Source: CAYVGO01 sp964450725 (GTDB lineage: Bacteria; Bacteroidota; Bacteroidia; Bacteroidales; UBA932). Taken from it: 42,135 nt of DNA. This document shows positions 7,906 through 16,004 of the stretch, piece after piece. Positions within the stretch are counted from its first letter, which is position 1. The number at the start of each line of letters is the position of its first letter. The stretch is from the NCBI GenBank assembly GCA_964450725.1, contig CAYVGO010000015.1:1-42135 (forward strand), given 5' to 3'. A program made the translations under genes and the position numbers. Below the pieces are notes generated by a model, which was not told the DNA's origin, made no database searches, and worked only from the letters and a program-made list of their open reading frames with translations.

Positions 7906-10242
7906 TTACTCAACAAAAAGTGTTCTGTAGATTTCATTACCTTCTTGGTCAATTGCCGTAATACGGTATCGTCCTGCTTGAGGTTGTAATTCTATTTCAT
8001 GAAAATTTTGAGTTGCCGTAATATATTCCTGATCTAAGTACCAGTAAATTTGAATATTTGAGTTTTGGTGAGCAAGTCTCAATAATACCTTTCCCGGAGA
8101 ACCGTCAAGTTTACGTGGAATGCGAATAATTCCTTTTGACAGAGGATAAATAAACTGCATAGGAGATTGTGTATTAAGTTGCCGGCAAGTTTTACTTAAC
8201 GGCGGTAACTTGCGATATTCAAGGTGTTTTTTACTGTAATAATATTCCCATGCCGGGGGTAAGACAAACCAGCTTTTTAAAAGATAATTGTCATGAGGAT
8301 TGCTGCACTGCTGGTAAACTCGTTCGCGAAGATCAGTAGTTACCATAATTTTTGTGCAATATTTACAAAGAGGCGTTGCTGTATTGTCAACCTCTAAAAC
8401 TGTATCAATCGTTGCACAATCTTTACCCGCTTTCATACCGCTATACTTACATATTGCAGTTTGTTGTAATTCGTGGTGTGGTGTTGCAAACCAGCGAGTA
8501 GCCGGTAAACGTCCGAAAATGTCAAACACAATGGGTGCTGCACATTGTCCGCCGACTAATTCCGGACGACCTTCTCCGGAAGCGTTACCTACCCAAACCA
8601 ATACAACATATTCCGGCGTTACTCCTACAGACCATGCATCGCGAAATCCAAAACTGGTACCTGTTTTTAGGGCTATTTTTCTTGATGTTGCAAACTTTCT
8701 GAGTCCGGTTTCATCTGAATTTACTTCGGACAATGTTTCAAACATAAGATACAACGCTCCTGCTTCATAACGAATAGGTTCAGATTGTATCGTAAATTCT
8801 TGTTGACTGCTTTTTTGAACGAATGACAATGGACTTAAATCTTGGGTAGAATAGTTAAACTCTTGATTAAAACGGTTTAAAGTTCTTGCCATTTGGGTAT
8901 AGACAGAGGCGGCATCCCATAATGTAATTTCAGCACCTCCCAGAATAAGAGATAATCCATAATGTTCAGGCTTTTGTGTCAGTGTTGAAAATCCTGTTTT
9001 TTTTAAGAAATTATAAAAAGCAGTAATGTCACACTGACGTAGTAATTCTACAAATGGAATATTGAGAGACCTTATCAATGCTTCATTGGCGGGAACAGCA
9101 CCGTCGAAAGTATTGATATAATTAGTCGGAATAAACCCTCTCAGGTTGATGGGTAAGTCCGGTAATAAGGTTTTAGATAAAAGTTTACCATCTGCGAGCA
9201 TTTTGTAAAACAGTAATGGTTTGAGTAAACTTCCCGGACTACGTTTTGAATCAATAATATTTACCCAAAAACCTTCACTGCGGTCTTCCTTTACATTGCC
9301 ACAATATCCAACAATCTCATTTTTTTTCACATCTACGACCATAGCAGCAATATGATTGATGTGATTTCCTTTTAATTCCTTATGATGAGCATAAAGAATA
9401 CCTTCTGCCGCTGTTTGTATTTTACGGTCAATCGTTGTATGTACAATTTGCCCTTTGAATTGTAGATGTAATTTTTCTATTAAATGGGGAGCAATATCCG
9501 GAAATCCGAAAACTTTTTCAGGAAGTTCTTCTAACAATGCCAGTTCATACGTTAAACTATCGATACATTCATTTACTAACAGTTTGTGAAGGAGTGTATT
9601 TCGCTTTTGATACAAAATAGTTCTATTTTTCTCTATGTTGACCGACGAAGGTGCATTGGGTAATACAGCAAGAGTGGCGGCCTCAGCCCAAGAAAGTTCA
9701 TCCGCACTGTGTTGAAAATAGCGATGTGCGGCAGTTTCCACTCCCACAATATTTCCGCCAAATGGGACATGAGTGGCATACATTTGAAAAATATCTTTTT
9801 TAGAATAGAAAAACTCTAACTGGAAAGCTTTCCACATCTCTATCATTTTTTGCCTATAATTTCTATTGGCTTTTTCTGACAGCCGTATAACCTGCATAGT
9901 AATTGTACTTCCGCCACTCACAATTTTTCCGGCTTTCACATTGCCATACAATGCTTTAACGATAGATACAGGGTTAATCCCTGGGTGGTACTCAAAATAT
10001 TGGTCTTCAAACTGCTTTACACATTCATAATATTTTTCGGCAATGTTGTTTGTCTGTGGAAATTTCCACTGCTCATCTGAAGCAATACGTGCCCCTAAGA
10101 TTTTTCCCTCACTGTCAAATACTACAGTTGAATAGACAGAGTCAACAAAAGGCTTTTGATAAGTAAGAATAAAAAACAAAAAGAAACTTCCAAGAATTAG
10201 CCCTATTATTTTTTTTGTCGACAACTTAAAACGTGCTTGCAT
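7906..10242 (-). CDS. pbpC: Penicillin-binding protein 1C (bifunctional peptidoglycan glycosyltransferase/transpeptidase)
   Basis: Inner-membrane, periplasm-facing enzyme that polymerises and may cross-link peptidoglycan. From the N-terminus: one membrane anchor (KKIIGLILGSFFLFFIL); a GT51 transglycosylase domain with QFEDQYFEYHPG and SGGSTITMQ; a transpeptidase domain with SLLK (Ser338/Lys341 by this start), SLN and KTGTS (Lys526); and a C-terminal BiPBP_C-type beta domain after a Cys-rich linker. The frame extends to 10281, but I prefer the ATG at 10242: the anchor then sits at the very N-terminus and a TAATTTTG -7 element overlaps the extension. The alpha-2-macroglobulin gene that often accompanies pbpC is not adjacent. 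Confidence 0.94.
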   Translation of the reverse strand: MQARFKLSTKKIIGLILGSFFLFFILTYQKPFVDSVYSTVVFDSEGKILGARIASDEQWKFPQTNNIAEKYYECVKQFEDQYFEYHPGINPVSIVKALYGNVKAGKIVSGGSTITMQVIRLSEKANRNYRQKMIEMWKAFQLEFFYSKKDIFQMYATHVPFGGNIVGVETAAHRYFQHSADELSWAEAATLAVLPNAPSSVNIEKNRTILYQKRNTLLHKLLVNECIDSLTYELALLEELPEKVFGFPDIAPHLIEKLHLQFKGQIVHTTIDRKIQTAAEGILYAHHKELKGNHINHIAAMVVDVKKNEIVGYCGNVKEDRSEGFWVNIIDSKRSPGSLLKPLLFYKMLADGKLLSKTLLPDLPINLRGFIPTNYINTFDGAVPANEALIRSLNIPFVELLRQCDITAFYNFLKKTGFSTLTQKPEHYGLSLILGGAEITLWDAASVYTQMARTLNRFNQEFNYSTQDLSPLSFVQKSSQQEFTIQSEPIRYEAGALYLMFETLSEVNSDETGLRKFATSRKIALKTGTSFGFRDAWSVGVTPEYVVLVWVGNASGEGRPELVGGQCAAPIVFDIFGRLPATRWFATPHHELQQTAICKYSGMKAGKDCATIDTVLEVDNTATPLCKYCTKIMVTTDLRERVYQQCSNPHDNYLLKSWFVLPPAWEYYYSKKHLEYRKLPPLSKTCRQLNTQSPMQFIYPLSKGIIRIPRKLDGSPGKVLLRLAHQNSNIQIYWYLDQEYITATQNFHEIELQPQAGRYRITAIDQEGNEIYRTLFVE

Positions 10243-10259
10243 GACATTGGTTTTTGCGG

Positions 10260-10267
10260 CAAAATTA
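10260..10267 (-). promoter_or_regulatory. pbpC: Possible -7 element for pbpC
   Basis: On the minus strand this reads TAATTTTG, matching TAnnTTTG, 17 bases before the ATG at 10242. No TTTG is seen at the ideal -33 distance. If used, it excludes the longer pbpC start at 10281. Confidence 0.4.
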
Positions 10268-10405
10268 CAATTTTTTGGCATTGGATTTGTATATTATTAA
10301 AACATTATGGATAATTTATAGTAGAAGGCAGTTTTTTTAGTCAGTAAATTTTCTCCAATATTCGCTTCTACTCTAACATTGCAGCCACTTTTTATTTCAT
10401 GTTTT

Positions 10406-10436
10406 TTTGGAGATAGACAAAATTTCATTACTTTTG
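10406..10436 (+). promoter_or_regulatory. Perfect Bacteroidetes promoter before the DUF3276 gene
   Basis: TTTG (10406-10409), a 19-base spacer, then TACTTTTG (10429-10436). Both boxes and the spacing match the sigma-ABfr consensus exactly. The start codon at 10469 lies 32 bases beyond the -7 box. Confidence 0.8.
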
Positions 10437-10468
10437 TGGAGTTTTAATTGTTACACCAATTTCTATTG

Positions 10469-10777
10469 ATGATGGAATACGAAAAAAGAGAGGATCAAGA
10501 AATTTTCTCAAAGGCAGTAAAAGCAGGAAAGAGAACTTATTTTTTTGATGTAAAAAGCACTCGAGAAAATGATTTTTATGTTACCGTAACTGAAAGTAAA
10601 AGACAAGTTGACAGAGATGGAAAGTTTACTTACAAAAAACATAAAATCTTTTTATACAAAGAAGATTTTATTAAGTTTACAGAGGGATTACAAGATGTAA
10701 TTAATTATGTTCGAGAAAACTCTACCACAGAAATCGTAGAACGTACTCACGTTGATTTCGAAGACTTAGGTAAATAA
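10469..10777 (+). CDS. PUR-alpha-like nucleic-acid-binding protein (DUF3276)
   Basis: About 102 residues, starting MMEYEKREDQEIFSKAVKAG. The pattern RTYFFDVKSTRENDFYVTVTESKR followed by FTYKKHKIFLYKEDF is the beta-strand/helix PUR repeat seen in the Bacteroidetes and spirochaete DUF3276 family. Members bind single-stranded or duplex DNA and RNA; the cellular role is not settled. The frame extends to a TTG at 10448, but the ATG at 10469 (or 10472) is placed correctly behind a perfect promoter. The gene is single, divergent from pbpC, and followed by a bidirectional terminator. Confidence 0.88.
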   Translation: MMEYEKREDQEIFSKAVKAGKRTYFFDVKSTRENDFYVTVTESKRQVDRDGKFTYKKHKIFLYKEDFIKFTEGLQDVINYVRENSTTEIVERTHVDFEDLGK

Positions 10778-10795
10778 AATTTTACGTTTTATGGC

Positions 10796-10832
10796 AAAAT
10801 CCCCTTTTGAATGAACTTCAAAAGGGGATTTT
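10796..10832. terminator. Bidirectional terminator between DUF3276 gene and sigma factor
   Basis: A perfect 15-bp stem (10796-10810 with 10818-10832) has a GC-rich centre and flanking A and T runs on both sides, so it can terminate both convergent transcripts. It is 18 bases after the DUF3276 stop and 13 bases beyond the sigma-factor stop. Confidence 0.9.
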
Positions 10833-10845
10833 TCTATTGTAAAAT

Positions 10846-11427
10846 TTAAGTTTCGCGTTGACCCATTTTTTGTCTTAATTGTTCCTTTGCCCTAAATATT
10901 TGAGTTTTTACGGTACCCAATGGCAGGTTCAAAAGAATGGCAATTTCTTCGTAAGGTAAACAACAGAAGTAATGTAATTCTATTATTTTACGATAAATCG
11001 GCTTTAATTTTGCTACAAATTCTCTTGTAATCAACACACTTTGTTCTTTAATCAGTTGTTGTTCCGGTGTCGGATTACTGTCAGATAATTCAAAATCCTG
11101 CTCTGCCACTTTATCTAAAGATAACGGCTTTTCTTTCTGTCGTCTAAAAAAATCAATGGCTGTGTTAGTGGCAATTTTATGAAGCCAAACTCTAAAAGGA
11201 TATAGCGGAGAATAAGTATGCAGCGATGCAAATGCTTTACAAAATGTTTCATTCGTTAAATCCTCAGAATCATTTTCATTTCCGGAAAAGCGAAGATGAA
11301 CATAGTAAATATCTTGTCGGTATTTATTATACAAAGCACGAAATGCTTCTTGATTACCTTGTTGCGCCAGTTCTACCCACTGATTATCTTGTAATCTGCT
11401 GTGATTTACATTTTGCTCAATATCCAT
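10846..11427 (-). CDS. ECF-type sigma-70 family RNA polymerase sigma factor
   Basis: 193 residues with the two ECF domains. Region 2 spans about residues 25-95 (ALYNKYRQDIYYVHLRF, DSEDLTNETFCKAF, FRVWLHKIATNTAIDFFRRQ). Region 4 spans about 135-188 (LHYFCCLPYEEIAILLNLPLGTVKTQIFRAKEQLRQKM, the helix-turn-helix). It would direct RNA polymerase to a specific promoter set; the target is not visible. No anti-sigma gene lies next to it; downstream is a terminator and a convergent gene. It starts 15 bases after the glycosyltransferase stop and is probably the last gene of the etfBA-glycosyltransferase-sigma transcript. Confidence 0.92.
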   Translation of the reverse strand: MDIEQNVNHSRLQDNQWVELAQQGNQEAFRALYNKYRQDIYYVHLRFSGNENDSEDLTNETFCKAFASLHTYSPLYPFRVWLHKIATNTAIDFFRRQKEKPLSLDKVAEQDFELSDSNPTPEQQLIKEQSVLITREFVAKLKPIYRKIIELHYFCCLPYEEIAILLNLPLGTVKTQIFRAKEQLRQKMGQRET

Positions 11428-11442
11428 ACGTTGTCAAGCCAA

Positions 11443-12597
11443 TTATACTTTTCTTATCTTTACGGTATTGGGACGACAAAAATAGAGGAAAATATAAAAA
11501 CATGGCGAAAACCAATCATAAAGAGTGAGTAAATAAAGAGAGTTGATTTTGAAATGTAGTCGCTTAGAAATAGAATGGTAGAGTAATGTAATGGTTACTT
11601 TGCGAACAAGAATTAAAAGCAGTAATATAATCGGAATAATATAAGATTGGGTATAATATGTAAGAAAAACTCCTGTTACGATACAACTAAAGTATAGTAA
11701 TCGAGAAAGCAGTTCAACAAATGGTGTTGTAGTTCCTCTCTTAGAGTGAGCAATAAGTGCCGATAATTCTTTTTTTCTTAAAAACCACCATTTCCATGAG
11801 AAATTTTGGTGAGTAGATACCATCCCTTCCGTTAAACTGTTCCCCTCACTGTTTTTTCGACAAGTATTAACAATAAATGTCGTTTCTTCTGTAGGAAGGT
11901 TATGCAAAGTTCCAAAGCCTTTATGCTCTATAAAGAGAGATTTATGTAATGCAAAATTATAAAAATCGGCATAATAGGCATGCCCAGATTTTGCCGCACA
12001 GACAGATAATACCATTGAGAAAAGTTGGTCACTTTTTATCCATGAAGAAAATTTACCCATACGCTCATAAAAATTACATCCTACAATCATTTTTATGTGA
12101 GGTCGAATGAGACTTTGATAAGATGAAATCCATTTTTCACTTACTGGAGCTGCAGAAGCGTCAGAAAAAAGTAGCCAGTCATATTTTGCGGCTTTTGCTC
12201 CTAATGTAAATGCTAATTTTTTATCATTGTGGTGATTGGTGGTCGAAATTTTTGTAAATGAAACCTGTGGGTATTGCTGTTTTACCTGTAACAAAAAATC
12301 CTCAGTCTCATCAGTAGAACAATCATCAACAATAATAATTTCAAATAGATTATATTGTTGATTTAACCATAAAGGCAAATGACGCTGCAGGTTTTCAAAT
12401 TCATTTTTTGCATAAATAATGATTGAAAAACCAACGTCTTCGGGCATAGGGACAGTTTTATTTTTTCTGAAGAAACGACGAAAGCGTATTCCGTAAAAAT
12501 AAACCTGAAATAATACAACAAAGAATAAAAGAGATGAAAAGTATATTTTTTCGACCGTGAAGTCAAAAAAAAACTCATGAAAAATTGGTTGGAGCAT
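11443..12597 (-). CDS. Membrane-associated family 2 glycosyltransferase
   Basis: 384 residues. A transmembrane helix (about 19-38) precedes a GT-A domain with the nucleotide-sugar motif VDDCSTDETEDF (Asp91/Asp92), a variant metal-binding motif SDAS (145-148, in place of DxD) and a QNFSWKWW element near the usual QxxRW position. One or two further helices lie near residues 305-350. Such enzymes transfer sugars to lipid or surface polysaccharide at the cytoplasmic face; donor and acceptor cannot be read from sequence. It lies 42 bases after etfA and 15 before the sigma gene on the same strand. Confidence 0.87.
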   Translation of the reverse strand: MLQPIFHEFFFDFTVEKIYFSSLLFFVVLFQVYFYGIRFRRFFRKNKTVPMPEDVGFSIIIYAKNEFENLQRHLPLWLNQQYNLFEIIIVDDCSTDETEDFLLQVKQQYPQVSFTKISTTNHHNDKKLAFTLGAKAAKYDWLLFSDASAAPVSEKWISSYQSLIRPHIKMIVGCNFYERMGKFSSWIKSDQLFSMVLSVCAAKSGHAYYADFYNFALHKSLFIEHKGFGTLHNLPTEETTFIVNTCRKNSEGNSLTEGMVSTHQNFSWKWWFLRKKELSALIAHSKRGTTTPFVELLSRLLYFSCIVTGVFLTYYTQSYIIPIILLLLILVRKVTITLLYHSISKRLHFKINSLYLLTLYDWFSPCFYIFLYFCRPNTVKIRKV

Positions 12598-12639
12598 TCG
12601 TCAAAATAATAAGTATATCTGATATAACGTATTGTAACG

Positions 12640-13653
12640 CTATTTTGTATTCTCTTTGTAGTATTTTATCATCTTCGGAATCACTTCATTTAAATCACCA
12701 ACAATAGCATAGTCTGCCAATTGATGAATGGGTGCAGCAGGGTCATTGTTGATTGAAATAATCATCGAGGACTGATCCATGCCAGCAGTATGCTGTATTT
12801 GTCCGGAAATACCACATGCAATATACAATTTAGGACGAACCGTAGTACCGGTTTGACCAATTTGTCGTTGATGCTCACAAAAACCTGAATCTACAGCTGC
12901 TCTTGATGCTCCGACTTCTGCGCCTAAAACATTGGCAAGTTCATATAATTGTTGAAAATTTTCTTTACTTCCCACTCCATAACCTCCGGCAATAACGATA
13001 GGAGAACTTTTGATGTTGATTTTTCGGGCTTCAATATGTCGTTCAATAATTTCTACCACAAAATCTTCAGGTTTAAGGTACTTGTTGACATCTATTTGCT
13101 TCACTGTACCTTTTATAGGTTGTGCCAAAGGTTCTTTCTTCATTACCCCTTCACGTACTGTTGCAATTTGAGGACGACATTCGGGATTAATAATGGTAGC
13201 AATAATGTTTCCGCCAAATGCTGGTCGAATTTGGTACAACAAGTTCTGATAATTCTCAGATTTGGTAACATGGTCGCCGATTTCTAAAGCCGTACAGTCT
13301 GCGGTAAGACCACTACGTAAAGCACTTGAAATTCGAGGACTTAAATCTCTACCTATTGGTGTAGCACCAAAAAGGGCTATTTGAGGTTTTTCTTCACTGA
13401 AAAGTCCTATGAGAATTGAACTGTGAGGAAGGGTGAGATAAGGTGAAAGTCTTTTGTCATCAGCAATATGAACAACTTCTACGCCATATTTAAACAACTC
13501 GGTTTCAATACCTTTAAGATTAGAACCTACAACAGCGGCTTCTAACTTGCATTGTAACTGACGTGAGAGTGCATATCCTTTGGTCAATAATTCAAAACTG
13601 ACATCGGCAATAACGCCGTCTTCAATTTCACAATAAACAAATATATTATTCAT
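12640..13653 (-). CDS. etfA: Electron transfer flavoprotein, alpha subunit
   Basis: 337 residues. The C-terminal FAD-binding domain shows the family signature GASRAAVDSG, GQTGTTVRPKLYIACGISG, IQHTAGM and SIINDP-like SINNDPAAPI, followed by ADYAIVGD. It forms a heterodimer with EtfB that carries electrons from flavin dehydrogenases (for example acyl-CoA dehydrogenases) to the respiratory chain or, in bifurcating systems, to other acceptors. No dehydrogenase partner lies in the window, so the donor is unknown. It follows etfB at 92 bases on the same strand. Confidence 0.95.
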   Translation of the reverse strand: MNNIFVYCEIEDGVIADVSFELLTKGYALSRQLQCKLEAAVVGSNLKGIETELFKYGVEVVHIADDKRLSPYLTLPHSSILIGLFSEEKPQIALFGATPIGRDLSPRISSALRSGLTADCTALEIGDHVTKSENYQNLLYQIRPAFGGNIIATIINPECRPQIATVREGVMKKEPLAQPIKGTVKQIDVNKYLKPEDFVVEIIERHIEARKINIKSSPIVIAGGYGVGSKENFQQLYELANVLGAEVGASRAAVDSGFCEHQRQIGQTGTTVRPKLYIACGISGQIQHTAGMDQSSMIISINNDPAAPIHQLADYAIVGDLNEVIPKMIKYYKENTK

Positions 13654-13730
13654 AAAGTAAATAAATTAAATGGTAAAAGGTCAAGGGTTAAAAGATGGCA
13701 TTTTACAGTTTCTGCCCTCTTTTGTGAACT

Positions 13731-13762
13731 TATCCGATAGTATGATTATCCGATAGTATGAT
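13731..13762. repeat. 16-bp tandem duplication at the end of etfB
   Basis: TATCCGATAGTATGAT occurs twice in direct succession (13731-13746, 13747-13762), followed by the start of a third copy. The duplication spans the etfB stop codon but leaves the encoded end (MDNHTIG) unchanged. Confidence 0.8.
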
Positions 13763-14624
13763 TATCCATTAGTTCTTTAATCAGGGTACTAATATCATGG
13801 TCTGAAGATGATAAAACTTTAGATTCTTTGGCTTGAAAAACAATGTTATCAATTTTTTTTACTTTTGTCGGTGAGCCTTTTAATCCGAACTGTACTTCAT
13901 CTCCCCCTACATCTGTAGTATTCCATTCTGCAATTTGAAGATAATCACGTTGCTGTACCATGTTACTGTAAATATCTGTTTGTTCTTGTAGTTCGGTCGG
14001 AGTTTTGGCATACTTATATTTCATCACTCGCTTTGCATTTCTGGGTCTGCATGCAGGTGCAGAACTGTGTACAGTAACCACTACCGGCAATTTTGCAGCC
14101 ACTACTTCTATACCATGTTCCAATCGTCTTTTGAGAGTGATTTTGTCTTTTCCAAAGTTTACAATTTCTTCTACATAGGTTACTTGGGGCATTCCCATTT
14201 TTTCTGCCACTTGAGGTCCTACTTGAGCCGTATCACCGTCTATGGCTTGTCTTCCGGCAAAAATAATATCGGGATTGATTTTTTTTAAGGCTAATGAAAG
14301 TGCATAAGCGGTAGCCAATGTATCTGCTCCAGCAAATTTACGGTCAGTCAATAAATAACCTCCGTCTGCACCGCGATAAATACTTTCTCTGATAATTTCA
14401 GAAGCACGCGGAGGACCCATCGTTAATACTTCTACAGTGGCATTAGCAACTTTATCTTTAAGTCGCAAGGCTTGTTCCAAAGCATGTAAATCTTCCGGGT
14501 TGAAAATAGCAGGCAAAGCGGCGCGATTTACCGTTCCGTCTTCTTTCATTGCATTTTTTCCGACGTTCCGAGTATCTGGAACTTGTTTGATAAGTACAGT
14601 AATTTTAAAAGGTTTAGTAGCCAT
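13746..14624 (-). CDS. etfB: Electron transfer flavoprotein, beta subunit
   Basis: 292 residues, the length common in anaerobes and Bacteroidetes. Family features are VLIKQVPDTRNV near the start, NPEDLHALEQALRLKD, EVLTMGPPRASEIIRESIYRGADGGYLLTD, and the AMP/FAD-region signature FAGRQAIDGDTAQVGPQVAEKMG. It is the partner of EtfA in electron transfer in the cytosol. It is the first gene of a minus-strand run and has a TACATTTG -7 element 29 bases upstream. Confidence 0.95.
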   Translation of the reverse strand: MATKPFKITVLIKQVPDTRNVGKNAMKEDGTVNRAALPAIFNPEDLHALEQALRLKDKVANATVEVLTMGPPRASEIIRESIYRGADGGYLLTDRKFAGADTLATAYALSLALKKINPDIIFAGRQAIDGDTAQVGPQVAEKMGMPQVTYVEEIVNFGKDKITLKRRLEHGIEVVAAKLPVVVTVHSSAPACRPRNAKRVMKYKYAKTPTELQEQTDIYSNMVQQRDYLQIAEWNTTDVGGDEVQFGLKGSPTKVKKIDNIVFQAKESKVLSSSDHDISTLIKELMDNHTIG

Positions 14625-14652
14625 TTGTATTCTATTTTAGAGAAAATGAGTA

Positions 14653-14660
14653 CAAATGTA
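14653..14660 (-). promoter_or_regulatory. etfB: -7 element of the etfBA promoter
   Basis: The minus strand reads TACATTTG. A TTG lies about 20 bases further upstream as a partial -33 box. The position fits transcription of etfB and probably the three following genes. Confidence 0.55.
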
Positions 14661-14739
14661 TGGGTTATTTTTCATTTTTCCAATTTTGAAAATTTCGGAT
14701 TTTGTATCAATACTTCCTCTTGCGATTTAAAATAATGAT

Positions 14740-14747
14740 TACATTTG
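14740..14747 (+). promoter_or_regulatory. -7 element before the methyltransferase gene
   Basis: TACATTTG, a consensus -7 box, ends 42 bases before the ATG at 14790. The -33 box is weak (TTG at 14720-14722). It faces away from the etfB promoter. Confidence 0.5.
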
Positions 14748-14789
14748 CGGACATTTAATTTGTATTGATAAAAAATATTTACTTGTGTT

Positions 14790-15527
14790 ATGAAAGAAAA
14801 TAAATATGACGACAAACTTTTTTTTGAACAGTATGCTCAAATGAACCGTTCGATAGAAGGATTAAAAGGTGCCGGAGAGTGGCATGTTTTGAAAGAATTA
14901 TTACCCGATATGAAAAATTTACGAGTGCTTGATTTGGGGTGCGGTTATGGCTGGCATTGTAAATATGCTGTGGAACATGGAGCCGAGAAAGTGGTAGGAA
15001 TTGATTTGTCTCAAAAAATGATACAAAAAGCATCAGAGATTAATCAAGATTTACGGATAGAATATCGTGTAATGGCGGTGGAAGATTTTGATTTTTCAGA
15101 GCAAAAGTTTGATATTGTATTAAGTTCTTTGACCTTTCATTATATTGAATCATTTGACGCTATTTGTCGCAATGTGTCTTCATGTTTGAATGAAAAAGGA
15201 ATATTTATTTTTTCAGTAGAACATCCTATCTTTACAGCTTGTGGTACTCAGCAATGGTGGGTCAATGAGAATAATGAAAAACTACATTGGCCTGTCGATA
15301 ATTATTTTGATGAGGGTATCAGGAAAACTGAATTTTTAGGCCAGTCTGTGCAGAAATATCATAAAACTTTGACAACATATTTCAATGGTTTATTAAATCA
15401 TGGCTTTCAAATTTCCAAACTGATAGAACCGCAACCAAGTTCTGAAATGTTGAAATCTTTACCTGAAATGTATCATGAATTACGTCGTCCGATGATGTTA
15501 ATTATAAAGGCTTATAAAAATGCATAA
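14790..15527 (+). CDS. Class I SAM-dependent methyltransferase
   Basis: 245 residues with the Rossmann-type SAM fold. Motif I is VLDLGCGYGWH (about 46-56), the acidic residue that binds ribose follows in VVGIDLSQKM, and later motifs are AVEDFDFSEQKFDIVLSSLTFHYI. Family resemblance is to small-molecule methyltransferases (Methyltransf_11/25 type). The substrate is not evident. It is a single gene with its own -7 element, the first of a plus-strand series of small accessory enzymes. Confidence 0.88.
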   Translation: MKENKYDDKLFFEQYAQMNRSIEGLKGAGEWHVLKELLPDMKNLRVLDLGCGYGWHCKYAVEHGAEKVVGIDLSQKMIQKASEINQDLRIEYRVMAVEDFDFSEQKFDIVLSSLTFHYIESFDAICRNVSSCLNEKGIFIFSVEHPIFTACGTQQWWVNENNEKLHWPVDNYFDEGIRKTEFLGQSVQKYHKTLTTYFNGLLNHGFQISKLIEPQPSSEMLKSLPEMYHELRRPMMLIIKAYKNA

Positions 15528-15566
15528 TCTTTTTTCTACTGACATACTGTTGTCATTCGAGGGTTG

Positions 15567-15574
15567 TACTTTTG
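15567..15574 (+). promoter_or_regulatory. -7 element before the VOC-WYL-GyrI operon
   Basis: TACTTTTG lies 29 bases before the ATG at 15604. No TTTG is found at the ideal -33 spacing. Confidence 0.5.
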
Positions 15575-15603
15575 TCTTTATAATCAATTAAATATTTTTC
15601 AAT

Positions 15604-15999
15604 ATGAAACTAACCCCTCATTTGGTCTTTAACGGTTATGCCGAAGAAGCCGCAAATTTTTATGCTTCCGTACTTAACGGAAAAATCGAAAATCTTCACT
15701 ACTATGACGGAATGCCCAATGTTCCGGAAAACTGGAAAAAGAAGGTAATATACCTCTGTTTTACTTTCGATGGTCAAACGATTGAGATGTGTGATGCCGA
15801 ACCCTCCACAAAAACAACCTTTGGAAACGGCTATTTATTGACATTACATTGCGACAGTGTAGAACAAATTAAAACCGTTTATACTCAATTAAGCCAAGGT
15901 GGAAAGATTGAATGTCCACTGGGAGAAACATTTTTCGCTAAACAGTATGCTCAATTCAACGACCGTTACGGCGTACAGTGGATACTAATTATTGAGTAA
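15604..15999 (+). CDS. VOC-fold protein of the PhnB/glyoxalase-like family
   Basis: 131 residues. TPHLVFNGYAEEAANFYASVLNGKI is the usual start of PhnB-type vicinal-oxygen-chelate proteins, and ECPLGETFFAKQYAQFNDRYGVQWIL the usual end. The fold is a paired beta-alpha-beta-beta-beta unit. Members include uncharacterised dimeric proteins and resistance or detoxification enzymes; the exact reaction is unknown. It is followed after 5 bases by the WYL regulator and so is probably co-transcribed with it. Confidence 0.88.
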   Translation: MKLTPHLVFNGYAEEAANFYASVLNGKIENLHYYDGMPNVPENWKKKVIYLCFTFDGQTIEMCDAEPSTKTTFGNGYLLTLHCDSVEQIKTVYTQLSQGGKIECPLGETFFAKQYAQFNDRYGVQWILIIE

Positions 16000-16004
16000 T
16001 CGCA

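Noticed and set aside
8354..8770. Plus-strand 138-residue gene opposite pbpC
   Set aside because: It lies entirely within the well-supported transpeptidase domain of pbpC, has no promoter and looks like no known protein.
7906..10281. Longer pbpC start at 10281
   Set aside because: The extra 13 residues precede the anchor without purpose and overlap a -7 element; the ATG at 10242 is preferred.
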